From assembly GCA_007131745.1 (NCBI GenBank), contig SLPX01000258.1, positions 1-8,333 of the forward strand: a DNA stretch of 8,333 nt. The letters run 5' to 3'. The notes under the pieces were generated by a model. The model ran no database searches. It was not told the DNA's origin and saw nothing but the letters and a program-made list of their open reading frames with translations. Origin of the DNA: Myxococcales bacterium. Its GTDB lineage: Bacteria; Myxococcota; Polyangia; HGW-17; SLPX01. Below, in pieces: positions 1 to 6,518 of the stretch. Within the stretch, counting starts at the first letter, position 1. Every line of letters begins with the position of its first letter. The translations under genes and the position numbers were made by a program.

Positions 1-105
1 CCCGGGCACTATAATCTCTGCCGGGGTACCGCCGGCTTCGCTAATACTTTTTTTTACTTTTTCTGCAACTTCTTTTAAATGATACTGTCCCGGAGATGTT
101 TCATT
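1..105 (-). other. IlvD/Edd-like (dihydroxy-acid dehydratase) fragment fused in frame to lon
   Basis: Reading on from the Lon Pro-Trp-Asn segment, the same frame encodes [11 protein letters not shown], then a helix ([10 protein letters not shown]), then EAGGTPAE. From family knowledge, the N-terminal region of dihydroxy-acid dehydratases reads Ser-Trp/Tyr-Asn-Glu-x-x-Pro-Gly-His-x-His-Leu, a basic helix, then Ala-Gly-Gly-Thr-Pro-x-Glu-Phe. The match in order and spacing is good. It does not resemble Lon, which should approach its Asp-His-Tyr-Gly-Leu motif here. Codons in this stretch (TTA, repeated AAA, GTA, AGT, ATA) are more AT-rich than in the Lon part, which suggests a different origin. 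Trp-Asn occurs in both families, so the joint probably lies around positions 100-111. The last residues (IIVPG) fit the family less well and are at the window edge. The similarity is recalled, not searched. Confidence 0.68.
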
Positions 106-1056
106 CCATGGAATGTTCAGGATCCAGTCGATGTAGTTCCTCACAACAGTGGCTTCCGCGCTCATCGGGGGCATCAACTTAAGTTTTTTCAACTCTTTGT
201 CGATTCGCTCAGCGGGTTCTTTAGGAAGGTTTTTATCCCGGATCTTGGCAGCCAGCTCGCCTATCTCGCTCTTGAAATCATCTCTGCCGCCGAGTTCTTT
301 CTGGATGGCCTGCATCTGTTCGTTCAGGTAGTATTCCCGCTGATTTTTCTCCATCTGTTTCTTGACGCGGCTTCGAATCTTTTTTTGCATCTGCAAAATA
401 TCGATTTCACCCAGCATCAATTCCTGCAGGTAGCGGAGTCTGCGCGATGGTTCCAGTATTTCAAGAAGCTTCTGTTTTTCCGACACTTTCATGGAGATGT
501 TGGCTGCTATTGAATCAGCAAGATGGCTGGGGTCGTTGACTGTTTGAAGCGTCACCAGCATCTCGGGAGGAATCCTCTTATTGAGTTTTACGTATCCTTC
601 AAAAGTGGATTTGGCCAAGCGCATCTGGGCTTCGATTTCCTTGGTCGTTTCCTCATTTAACTCTATTTCCTCGAAGCTGACCATGTAGACGGACTCGGTT
701 TCTTCGAAATCGCTTATCTTGACCCTGAGTTTGCCTTCGACCAAGACCTTTACGGTTCCATCCGGCAGTTTCAGCATCTGTACTATGGTACCGAGTGTTC
801 CGATTCGAAAAACATCTTCCGGTTCCGGGTCGACGTTTTTCGCTTCGGTTTGTGCGGCAAGGACTATTTTTCGTCCAACTTCCTTGGCCCTGGTCAAAGC
901 GTTGATGGACTTTTCCCTTCCAACGAAAAGCGGGACCACCATGTGAGGGAACACGACGATATCCCTGAGCGGCAGGAGTGGCAGGGGCTCTTGCGATGGT
1001 TTCAATGGTTGTGGTGGCTGTGATGGCTTTGCTTCGTTATTCTTTTTTTCGTCCAT
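1..1056 (-). CDS. lon: Lon protease, N-terminal part; frame runs off the left edge through a foreign-looking end
   Basis: This is the 5' end of the ATP-dependent serine protease Lon (LonA type), which degrades misfolded and regulatory proteins in the cytoplasm. It starts at ATG 1056, with an AAGGA ribosome site ten bases upstream, and stays open for 352 codons to the window edge. After a Pro/Gln-rich leader of about 22 residues comes the substrate-binding N domain, opening with [20 protein letters not shown]. The helical linker follows ([17 protein letters not shown], then [20 protein letters not shown]), ending in the conserved Pro-Trp-Asn at residues 316-318. In normal Lon the next residues lead through a Asp-His-Tyr-Gly-Leu segment into the Walker A motif. 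Here residues from about 319 match IlvD-type dehydratases instead, so the ATPase and protease domains are absent from what can be seen. The gene lies 200 bp downstream of clpX, its usual neighbour. The Lon identity is secure for residues 1-318; the intactness of the gene is doubtful. Confidence 0.92.
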   Translation of the reverse strand, partial: MDEKKNNEAKPSQPPQPLKPSQEPLPLLPLRDIVVFPHMVVPLFVGREKSINALTRAKEVGRKIVLAAQTEAKNVDPEPEDVFRIGTLGTIVQMLKLPDGTVKVLVEGKLRVKISDFEETESVYMVSFEEIELNEETTKEIEAQMRLAKSTFEGYVKLNKRIPPEMLVTLQTVNDPSHLADSIAANISMKVSEKQKLLEILEPSRRLRYLQELMLGEIDILQMQKKIRSRVKKQMEKNQREYYLNEQMQAIQKELGGRDDFKSEIGELAAKIRDKNLPKEPAERIDKELKKLKLMPPMSAEATVVRNYIDWILNIPWNETSPGQYHLKEVAEKVKKSISEAGGTPAEIIVPG

Positions 1057-1256
1057 GTGTTTCAGTTCCTTTTGCGGTTCACATGAGCTGTCTTTAGGTG
1101 TTGTACCGTCCGTGCCTCTCGGCCACGCGTTTTTATCAAGAGTACTCCATAGTTCCGTCTAGGCAAGTTCTTGCACCAGCAGTCCATGCAGAGAATCGGT
1201 CCTCGTTCGTCCGTTTCCATGAGTAACAGTTGTGAGAAAAGATTGATACGTTCGAT
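1057..1256 (-). other. clpX-lon intergenic leader, no clear terminator or promoter
   Basis: The 200 bp between the clpX stop and the lon start hold no recognisable gene. A small imperfect stem-loop (1111-1127, loop GAGA, one bulge) is present but has no following run of T, so it is not a good intrinsic terminator. No convincing -35/-10 pair or sigma32-type promoter was found. A lon-specific promoter would be expected here in many bacteria, but the sequence does not show one I can defend. Confidence 0.4.
1067..1071 (-). promoter_or_regulatory. Ribosome binding site of lon
   Basis: AAGGA on the minus strand lies ten bases before the ATG at 1056. This supports that start, together with the Lon N-domain motif appearing about 25 residues in. 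Confidence 0.6.
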
Positions 1257-2495
1257 TCAGCCGTTGGTTCCCGTGGCAGCCTTCCTGTCGTAATCGTAAA
1301 CAGGCTTTCCCCTCCCTAACACAAGGTCTTCATTTACAAGCACTCCTCTGACGGAGGGATCGGACGGCACGTGGAACATGATATCCATCATCGTCTTTTC
1401 AAGAACCGACCGCAGGGCTCTTGCGCCGCTTTTGAGTTCCCGTGCTGCACGGGCGATCGCGGCCAGAGCATCGTCGGAAAAAGTCAGGTCAACTCCGTCC
1501 ATCTCTAGGAGACGCTTGTATTGCTTTACAAGAGCGTTTTTCGGCTTTGTCAATATCGCCACCATGGCCTCTTCATCGAGGTCGTGCAGCGGGGCTATCA
1601 CGGGAAGCCGCCCAACGAACTCCGGTATCATTCCGTACTTCAGGAGATCTTCGGGCTGAACCTCTTTGAGAAGCTCCCAAGCGTCTTTGTCGTCTCTCTT
1701 TTTTACATCCGCTCCGAATCCGATGGCCTTCTGCCCGATCCTGCTTTCAATAACATCTTCAAGGCCGACGAAAGCGCCTCCCACAATGAACAGGATGTTC
1801 GTGGTATCCACCTTCAAAAACTCCTGCTGGGGGTGCTTTCTTCCCCCCCTTGGAGGCACGTGAGCGGTTGTTCCTTCCAGGATCTTCAGAAGGGCTTGTT
1901 GAACGCCTTCCCCGGAAACATCTCTCGTTATTGAAGGACTCTCGGATTTTCTGGCTATCTTATCGATCTCGTCGACGTAGATGATTCCTCGTTGAGCCTT
2001 TTCCACGTCCTGGTCCGCGCTGTTGAGCAAATTCACAAGGACGTTTTCAACGTCGTCGCCTACGTAACCGGCCTCGGTAAGGTTGGTGGCATCCGCCATC
2101 GCGAACGGAACGTTCAACATTTTCGCAAGAGTCTGTGCCATCAAAGTCTTGCCGCATCCCGTGGGGCCCAACACAAGGATGTTCGACTTGAGGAGTTCCA
2201 CATCCTCATCTTCTACCTTTGCGTTTATTCGCTTGTAATGATTGTGAACAGCCACGGAAAGGATTTTTTTCGCTCGTTCCTGGCCTACGACGTGTTCGTC
2301 CAGGAATTCCTTGATCTCAACCGGCTTGGGCAAAGCCGACCATTCCGATCTTGGCATTTCCCGATCAAGCTCTTCGGCTATGATGTCATTGCAGATTCCT
2401 ATGCACTCATCGCAAATGTACACATTCGGCCCTGCAATCAGTTTCCTGACCTCTTTTTGTGTCCGATCGCAAAAAGAGCATTTGAGTATCTTCAT
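1257..2495 (-). CDS. clpX: ATP-dependent Clp protease ATP-binding subunit ClpX
   Basis: ClpX is the hexameric AAA+ unfoldase that recognises tagged substrates and threads them into the ClpP chamber in the cytoplasm. At 412 residues it has typical length and all hallmarks. The N-terminal zinc-binding domain has Cys6, Cys9, Cys28 and Cys31. Walker A (GPTGCGKT) is at 110-117, the pore loop GYVG at 143-146 and Walker B (IIYVDEID) at 171-178. The RKH pore loop is at 219-221 and the ClpP-docking IGF loop at 258-260. A probable arginine finger (PEFVGR) ends near 296 and sensor II (GAR) is at 357-359. The IGF loop shows it is built to partner ClpP, which is encoded 47 bp upstream. The leader before the first zinc cysteine is only five residues, shorter than in many homologues. 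No more upstream start fits: the gap to clpP is short and a purine-rich site precedes this ATG. The stop is TGA. Confidence 0.98.
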   Translation of the reverse strand: MKILKCSFCDRTQKEVRKLIAGPNVYICDECIGICNDIIAEELDREMPRSEWSALPKPVEIKEFLDEHVVGQERAKKILSVAVHNHYKRINAKVEDEDVELLKSNILVLGPTGCGKTLMAQTLAKMLNVPFAMADATNLTEAGYVGDDVENVLVNLLNSADQDVEKAQRGIIYVDEIDKIARKSESPSITRDVSGEGVQQALLKILEGTTAHVPPRGGRKHPQQEFLKVDTTNILFIVGGAFVGLEDVIESRIGQKAIGFGADVKKRDDKDAWELLKEVQPEDLLKYGMIPEFVGRLPVIAPLHDLDEEAMVAILTKPKNALVKQYKRLLEMDGVDLTFSDDALAAIARAARELKSGARALRSVLEKTMMDIMFHVPSDPSVRGVLVNEDLVLGRGKPVYDYDRKAATGTNG

Positions 2496-2497
2496 TG

Positions 2498-2502
2498 CCT
2501 CC
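2498..2502 (-). promoter_or_regulatory. Ribosome binding site of clpX, unusually close to the ATG
   Basis: GGAGG lies only two bases before the clpX ATG, closer than the usual 5-9. A second purine run, AGAGG, lies nine bases upstream of the ATG and is better spaced. Either could serve. The conserved protein start leaves no alternative downstream ATG before the zinc finger. Confidence 0.45.
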
Positions 2503-2542
2503 GACCTCTGTCCCGGGGTTGGGCTTTCATAACGTTAAACTA

Positions 2543-3253
2543 TTATTTCTTATCCGCTTTTTCCTTGGCGGATTTTCCGTTTTCGTTCTTTTTCTTGGTT
2601 TCGCTTCTATCTTCTTCCGGGTTTTTGTTGTTTCGATCATCTCCACGGTGTACCAAAACATTGTCCACGATCCCGTATACCTGCGCTTCATCCGCGCTCA
2701 TAAAACGATCGCGGTCCGTGTCCAATTCCACCTGCTTGAGCTTTTGCCCTGAATGCTTGGCGAGCAATTCGTTCAGCCTTTGGCGATTTCTCAGGATTTC
2801 GCGAGCCTGGATCTCTATATCGCTTGCAGGGCCGACCGCTCCCCCCTTGGGTTGATGAATCATTATCCTGGAATGGGGAAGCGCATAGCGTTTGCCTTTT
2901 TCACCAGCCGCCAACAGCAGGGCGCCCATGGATGCCGCCTGGCCCATGCAAATAGTGGACACATCGCACCTGATGTACTGAATGGTATCGTAAATCGCCA
3001 GCCCCGAGGTCACCACACCACCCGGGGAATTGATGTACAGCATTATGTCCTTTTCCGGATCTTCAGATTCAAGGAACAATAGCTGGGCGATGACGGTGTT
3101 TGCCACATCGTCGTTGATTTCACTACCGAGAAAAATTATGCGGTCCTTTAAAAGCCTGGAGTAGATATCCCAGCCTCTTTCACCTCGATGTGTTTGCTCT
3201 ATAACCGTGGGCACCAGATATCCTGCCCTGATAGTGCTCGATGAGCTGGTCAC
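2543..3253 (-). CDS. clpP: ATP-dependent Clp protease proteolytic subunit ClpP with lysine-rich C-terminal tail
   Basis: ClpP forms the double-ring serine peptidase chamber that degrades polypeptides delivered by ClpX or another Clp ATPase. The start is GTG at 3253, chosen because AAGGAG sits seven bases upstream. The mature-type N-terminus LVPTVIEQT begins at residue 13, so residues 1-12 look like a short processed leader. The oxyanion-loop SPGG is at 76-79. The catalytic triad is Ser108 (in GQAASMGA), His133 (MIHQP) and Asp182 (TDRDRF). The conserved core ends near residue 203 (NVLVHRG). Most bacterial ClpP stop about there, but this one adds some 33 charged residues rich in Lys, Glu, Asp and Asn, giving 236 in all. 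The gene lies 103 bp after tig and 47 bp before clpX, without a visible terminator on either side. Confidence 0.97.
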   Translation of the reverse strand: MTSSSSTIRAGYLVPTVIEQTHRGERGWDIYSRLLKDRIIFLGSEINDDVANTVIAQLLFLESEDPEKDIMLYINSPGGVVTSGLAIYDTIQYIRCDVSTICMGQAASMGALLLAAGEKGKRYALPHSRIMIHQPKGGAVGPASDIEIQAREILRNRQRLNELLAKHSGQKLKQVELDTDRDRFMSADEAQVYGIVDNVLVHRGDDRNNKNPEEDRSETKKKNENGKSAKEKADKK

Positions 3254-3260
3254 GCGATTT

Positions 3261-3266
3261 CTCCTT
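3261..3266 (-). promoter_or_regulatory. Ribosome binding site fixing the GTG start of clpP
   Basis: A full AAGGAG lies seven bases before the GTG at 3251-3253. No ATG in frame is near the ClpP N-terminal motif, so this site decides the start codon. Confidence 0.75.
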
Positions 3267-3356
3267 CCGGTCGCTCCGTTTCTTTACCGGTTTCAGTCCT
3301 CACTTAAAAGCAGCCTCCTACTCAGGATTGGCTTGTTTCAAGGTGAGTCCTTGTTT

Positions 3357-4910
3357 TCATTCAGTTTCAGTCTTCTCTGGGTCGGACTTCTTCTTTTCAG
3401 CAGTTTTTGCTTGTTTCTCGCCGCCCGACTCCGCCGCTTTCTTTTTGGCGGCGGGCTTTTTCTTTCCAGCGGCCTTTACTTTTTTCTCACTGTCAGATTC
3501 CGCCGCTTTCTTTTTGGCGGTCGGCTTTTTCTTTCCAGCAGTCTCTACCTGCTCCTCGTCTCCCGGTTGGACTGCTTTCTCTTCATCAGAGGGTTCTTTC
3601 ACTGATTTAGCATGTGAACGGGAGACAAGCAAGTCGATGGTTTTGTCTTCCCTTATCTTTATCTTGACGGATTCCAGCTTACCCGCGCTTTCAAAATCCG
3701 CCTTGAGCCTGGAAGTGTTAGTGCCGTGATATTCGGCCATCCGCGCCAGGTGTTCTTCCAAATCATCATCAGTGACCTGGATGTTTTCCTTTTCGGCAAT
3801 CGCTTCGATTAACAGTGCCTTTTGAATCTCTTTCTTGGCTGTTTCCCGGATAGTGTCCTTGAATGAACTACCGGCCAATTCCATGTCCTCAGGCTTGAAG
3901 CCCATGGATGAATACTGGTTGAGCATCCTGCTCACTTCCATCTCTATCAGCCTGGGTGATAATTCAACTTCGTTTTTCTCGCCTACCGCGTCTATGACCC
4001 GGGACTTCAGATCCTCTTTTTCCCGTTCTTCATTAGATTTCAGGATCATCTCCCGGACCTTCTCCCTGTATTCTTCAAAGGTATCGGCCAGCCCCGTTTC
4101 TTTTGCAAAATCATCATCGGCTTTGGGTACAATCTTATTCTTGATACCCTTGAACGTCACCAAGATCTTGGCGGTTTTCCCCTTGTAATTCTCCGGAGCG
4201 CTTTCATCGAAAACGAGTTCCAAATCGAGGTCTTCAACAGCCGTGTCCTTTCCCGCAAGAGTTTCTCCCAGACCCGGCAGGATTTCATCGGTCCCAGTCG
4301 CATGACTTTCTTCCGATGATGGAATCGTGACCCTGACGTCTGCCCATGAAACGGGCTCATTTTCGAGTTTTCCAATGATATCGCACTCGACGATGTCCCC
4401 TCGTTGTATCAGGGTGCGGTCTTCCACCGGTTCAAACTGGGTCAACCTGACTCTCTCATATTCGATATACTTGTCGACATCTTCATCGGATACCTTCGCC
4501 TCCCTTTTTTCAACTTCAACACCGAAGTAATCTTTTGGTTCAATAACCGGGAGAACTTCCAGCTTCACTTTGAATTCAATCGGTTTTTCGTTGATTATCC
4601 CTTCTGATTCTATGTTCCACTCAGCAGGCGGCGTTATGACCCGGATGGAATGTTTCTTGACCGAATCGGAGATCGCTTCTCTGAGTAACTGTGTGGAAAC
4701 TTCGGTTCGGACCTTTTTGCCGAACATTTTTTCCATCAGGCTTCGCGGAACCTTGCCTTTTCTGAACCCTTTGAGTGAGACTTCCCTGGAAAGCTCCCTA
4801 AAGGTTTCATCCAGCTTGGTCTTGACTTCATTCCAGGACACTTCTCCCTTGACCATTTGTTCTGTAGGGCCGAGTCGCTCCACGGTCGTTTTCAAGACCG
4901 ATTCATCCAT
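3357..4910 (-). CDS. tig: Trigger factor, ribosome-associated chaperone, with a repeat-built Lys-rich tail
   Basis: Trigger factor binds the large ribosomal subunit at the exit tunnel and shields nascent chains; it also carries peptidyl-prolyl isomerase activity. The longest ORF begins at 4940, but a perfect GGAGG six bases before ATG 4910 and family alignment favour the inner start (MDESVLKTTVERL), giving 517 residues. The ribosome-binding signature GFRKGKVP is at residues 48-55. The FKBP-like isomerase domain spans about 160-260 (QRGDIVECDIIGKL, then ILPGLGETLAGK, ending ILVTFKGI). The split chaperone C domain covers about 260-435. The family usually has 430-450 residues. This protein adds about 75 residues rich in Lys, Ala, Glu and Pro with histone H1-like blocks (AGKKKPAAKKKAAES) encoded by a 69-bp tandem repeat. 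It heads the tig-clpP-clpX-lon cluster. The core identity is certain; the role of the tail is unknown. Confidence 0.96.
   Translation of the reverse strand: MDESVLKTTVERLGPTEQMVKGEVSWNEVKTKLDETFRELSREVSLKGFRKGKVPRSLMEKMFGKKVRTEVSTQLLREAISDSVKKHSIRVITPPAEWNIESEGIINEKPIEFKVKLEVLPVIEPKDYFGVEVEKREAKVSDEDVDKYIEYERVRLTQFEPVEDRTLIQRGDIVECDIIGKLENEPVSWADVRVTIPSSEESHATGTDEILPGLGETLAGKDTAVEDLDLELVFDESAPENYKGKTAKILVTFKGIKNKIVPKADDDFAKETGLADTFEEYREKVREMILKSNEEREKEDLKSRVIDAVGEKNEVELSPRLIEMEVSRMLNQYSSMGFKPEDMELAGSSFKDTIRETAKKEIQKALLIEAIAEKENIQVTDDDLEEHLARMAEYHGTNTSRLKADFESAGKLESVKIKIREDKTIDLLVSRSHAKSVKEPSDEEKAVQPGDEEQVETAGKKKPTAKKKAAESDSEKKVKAAGKKKPAAKKKAAESGGEKQAKTAEKKKSDPEKTETE
3391..3549. repeat. 69-bp tandem repeat in the 3' end of tig (about 2.3 copies)
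   Basis: The stretch around 3431-3470 recurs around 3500-3539 at an offset of exactly 69 bp (23 codons) with only two mismatches over 40 bases. A partial, more diverged copy extends toward 3391. On the protein it gives the repeated block AGKKKPxAKKKAAES. Because 69 is a multiple of three, copy-number changes would keep the reading frame and change only tail length. Confidence 0.8.
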
Positions 4911-4916
4911 AACTTT

Positions 4917-4921
4917 CCTCC
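4917..4921 (-). promoter_or_regulatory. Ribosome binding site fixing the inner ATG of tig
   Basis: GGAGG lies six bases before ATG 4908-4910. The ATG 30 bases further upstream has no comparable site, and the ten extra residues it would add do not fit the trigger factor N-terminus. Confidence 0.75.
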
Positions 4922-5004
4922 AATAATCATAGGATTTCAAAGGGCGAAATCCAAGTTCCGGTTTTCAACAGCGCATCCGTCCGCCGCCGGGCTGAGTGCA
5001 AAAC

Positions 5005-5032
5005 TCAATATCACGTGAGTCGTTGAAGTCAA
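5005..5032 (-). promoter_or_regulatory. Possible promoter for the tig-clpP-clpX cluster
   Basis: On the minus strand TTGACT (5027-5032) matches the -35 consensus in five of six positions and overlaps the stop codon of the upstream gene. A weak -10 candidate TATTGA (5005-5010) follows after 16 bases. The position, about 95 bp before the tig start, is sensible, but the -10 is poor, so this is tentative. Confidence 0.28.
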
Positions 5033-6327
5033 CTTATTGTTCGGCGGTCCAGGATGTCGATAAGTCTCCGGGCCGAAACTTCGATTTTGCGCAGTTTCCG
5101 CAAAGGAAATCTCTTTCGCGGAACATGTTCGCGGAGACGCTCGGTCGACGGCAGTCTGAAGACATCGGCATAGAGTGTTCGATAAGCTGCGGCAGCTTCG
5201 GTCGAGTATTCTTTTTCAAGGATTTGGACAACTTTTTTCACCCGCAGCAGGGTTATCGGCGAGGGCGTCTTCAGCCGATTTTCCAACTCCCGGTCCACCT
5301 GGTCCCTCAACAGGCATGCAGGTTCAAGGAAATCCGAAGTCGAACCGGAAGAGTATTTCTTCATCCTGGCGTAAAAACGGCCCGGCGGTTGACGCTCACC
5401 TCCGAAAGTCCAGCGCCCGTCGTACGAAACCGTTCTTACGGGCATTCTGCGCACCAAAAAAATAAGAATAACTCCGCACAGGATGATGGAAAGCGGAATG
5501 ATCACATCGGGTGACAACCTGTAGTCCGTCCATGTGTTCAACAAGTTTCTGATTTTTGAAAACAGCAAAACAACCGGATTCTCGACCATGCGCGGCACCG
5601 ACTCGGGTTCATGAGTGGATTGATAAGTGCCCTTGATGTCGAAATTGTGGGAGGTTACCCATAAGTCGGATGTCCTGTTTTTCGCCAATCTTTTCAAGAG
5701 ATTCCGGGCGAAACCTCTATTGCACTTGAATCTTTGCATAAGATTGATAAACAAACTGGGATCACTTATGAGAATCAATTCGCCGCGACCGAGTGGAATG
5801 GAGATCACGACTCCTACCTTTTCTTCCCCCGCTGAAAAAACGGTTCGGTGTTCGGAAACAAAAAACGCCGGATGGTTCAAGACCAACCGCTCAATCCCGG
5901 CTGAAAGCGGGTGGGTTTTATCATCGGGCTTTGCTATCGGATGTGCAGAACTCTTGCGATAGAGTTCCACGAGGACAACATCGCTTGCTTTGACTCTCTT
6001 TACGCCGACATGTTCCAGAAAAGATTCAGAATCTCCGAAATCATCCGCGAGGATCACAATGCCCCCGGCCGCCACGAAAGAAACAAGGTCGGACGCTGGA
6101 ATCCGGCTCTTGGGATAGAGAATCATGAGAGCGGTATTCGTATCCATATTGTTGAAATCCACCGTGGTGCGGTACCCGGCGCGAATTCCATGAGCCTGTG
6201 CATCCGCTGCAAAAGCCGAGAGTCCGTTCCAATCTTTATTGTCGAAGCCGTAATCATTTTCCTCGGCTGTCGCGCTCCGGGCCGTGACAAGAACGAAAAA
6301 AACTGTCAATACACGCAGAAAATTCAT
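5029..6327 (-). CDS. DUF4350-like membrane protein with signal peptide, function unknown
   Basis: The 432-residue product begins with a typical signal peptide (MNFLRVLTVFFVLVTA, likely cleavage after SATA near residue 21). About 250 residues follow that should lie outside the inner membrane. Then comes one transmembrane helix at about 275-292 (VIIPLSIILCGVILIFLV) followed by RR, and a basic cytoplasmic region of about 140 residues. The exported part looks like DUF4350, a domain with a class-I-glutamine-amidotransferase-like fold: an early region on paired gene or chain segments (MILYPKSR), then SFVAAGGIVILADDFGD, and later PLGRGELILISDPSLFIN. No catalytic Cys/His pair is evident. DUF4350 genes are often found with MoxR ATPase and DUF58 genes; none is visible here. 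The tig start is 118 bp downstream. Family assignment comes from recalled pattern and topology, and no molecular function can be assigned. The ATG has only a distant GAAGG upstream. Confidence 0.75.
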   Translation of the reverse strand: MNFLRVLTVFFVLVTARSATAEENDYGFDNKDWNGLSAFAADAQAHGIRAGYRTTVDFNNMDTNTALMILYPKSRIPASDLVSFVAAGGIVILADDFGDSESFLEHVGVKRVKASDVVLVELYRKSSAHPIAKPDDKTHPLSAGIERLVLNHPAFFVSEHRTVFSAGEEKVGVVISIPLGRGELILISDPSLFINLMQRFKCNRGFARNLLKRLAKNRTSDLWVTSHNFDIKGTYQSTHEPESVPRMVENPVVLLFSKIRNLLNTWTDYRLSPDVIIPLSIILCGVILIFLVRRMPVRTVSYDGRWTFGGERQPPGRFYARMKKYSSGSTSDFLEPACLLRDQVDRELENRLKTPSPITLLRVKKVVQILEKEYSTEAAAAYRTLYADVFRLPSTERLREHVPRKRFPLRKLRKIEVSARRLIDILDRRTIS

Positions 6328-6352
6328 GCACTAAACTCGACCTTCAGAAAAA

Positions 6353-6378
6353 ACACCTTTTGGATACACCTTTTGGAT
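6353..6378. repeat. Perfect 13-bp tandem direct repeat upstream of the DUF4350-like gene
   Basis: The unit ACACCTTTTGGAT occurs twice back to back (6353-6365 and 6366-6378) with no mismatch. It lies 26 bp before the start of the leftward gene and about 140 bp before the rightward one. It may be a slippage duplication or a pair of binding sites on one face of the helix; the sequence does not distinguish these. Confidence 0.8.
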
Positions 6379-6504
6379 AAAAGAAGATACCAGATATTCG
6401 GTCTGTCATGTATTGTCTTCTTTATTGAAATACTTTTTCTGGTAGATTGTTGCTCATTCGGGTGAATTCCAAGTTCAGGGACTCCTGGATGAACCGGATT
6501 TGAC

Positions 6505-6510
6505 GGGAGG
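6505..6510 (+). promoter_or_regulatory. Ribosome binding site supporting a TTG start of the acyl-CoA synthetase
   Basis: GGGAGG lies eight bases before TTG 6519, in frame with the synthetase. The first in-frame ATG (6573) has no such site, and family-like sequence (SLTRLFLETSRR) begins before it. A GTG at 6514 is out of frame. Confidence 0.65.
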
Positions 6511-6518
6511 TAAGTGGA

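Larger units (their letters stand above)
6328..6518. other. Divergent intergenic region
   Basis: These 191 bp separate two divergent start codons, so both genes' promoters should lie here. I see no strong -35/-10 pair on either strand. The most distinctive element is a 13-bp tandem duplication, described separately. No small gene or RNA is apparent. Confidence 0.5.

Noticed and set aside
1..30. SmaI- and KpnI-type sites at the left edge as a vector or cloning junction
   Set aside because: Such hexamers occur by chance and no vector-like sequence accompanies them; they lie within the IlvD-like coding frame.
1111..1127. Small stem-loop between clpX and lon as a terminator
   Set aside because: The stem is short and bulged and no T-run follows it on the minus strand.
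1992..2855. 287-codon open frame on the plus strand across clpX and clpP
   Set aside because: It is antisense to two highly conserved genes, has no family-like sequence, and spans their boundary; it is a shadow frame.
3336..3342. CTTGAAA on the minus strand upstream of clpP as a sigma32 -35 element
   Set aside because: No CCCCAT-like -10 follows at suitable spacing, so the heptamer alone is not enough.
4911..4940. Longer tig start adding ten residues
   Set aside because: The inner ATG has a perfect GGAGG at good spacing and matches the family N-terminus; the outer ATG has neither.
4993..5007. GAGT...ACTC inverted repeat before tig as a CIRCE heat-shock element
   Set aside because: The arms are about five bases with a five-base loop and do not match the nine-base arms and nine-base spacer of CIRCE.
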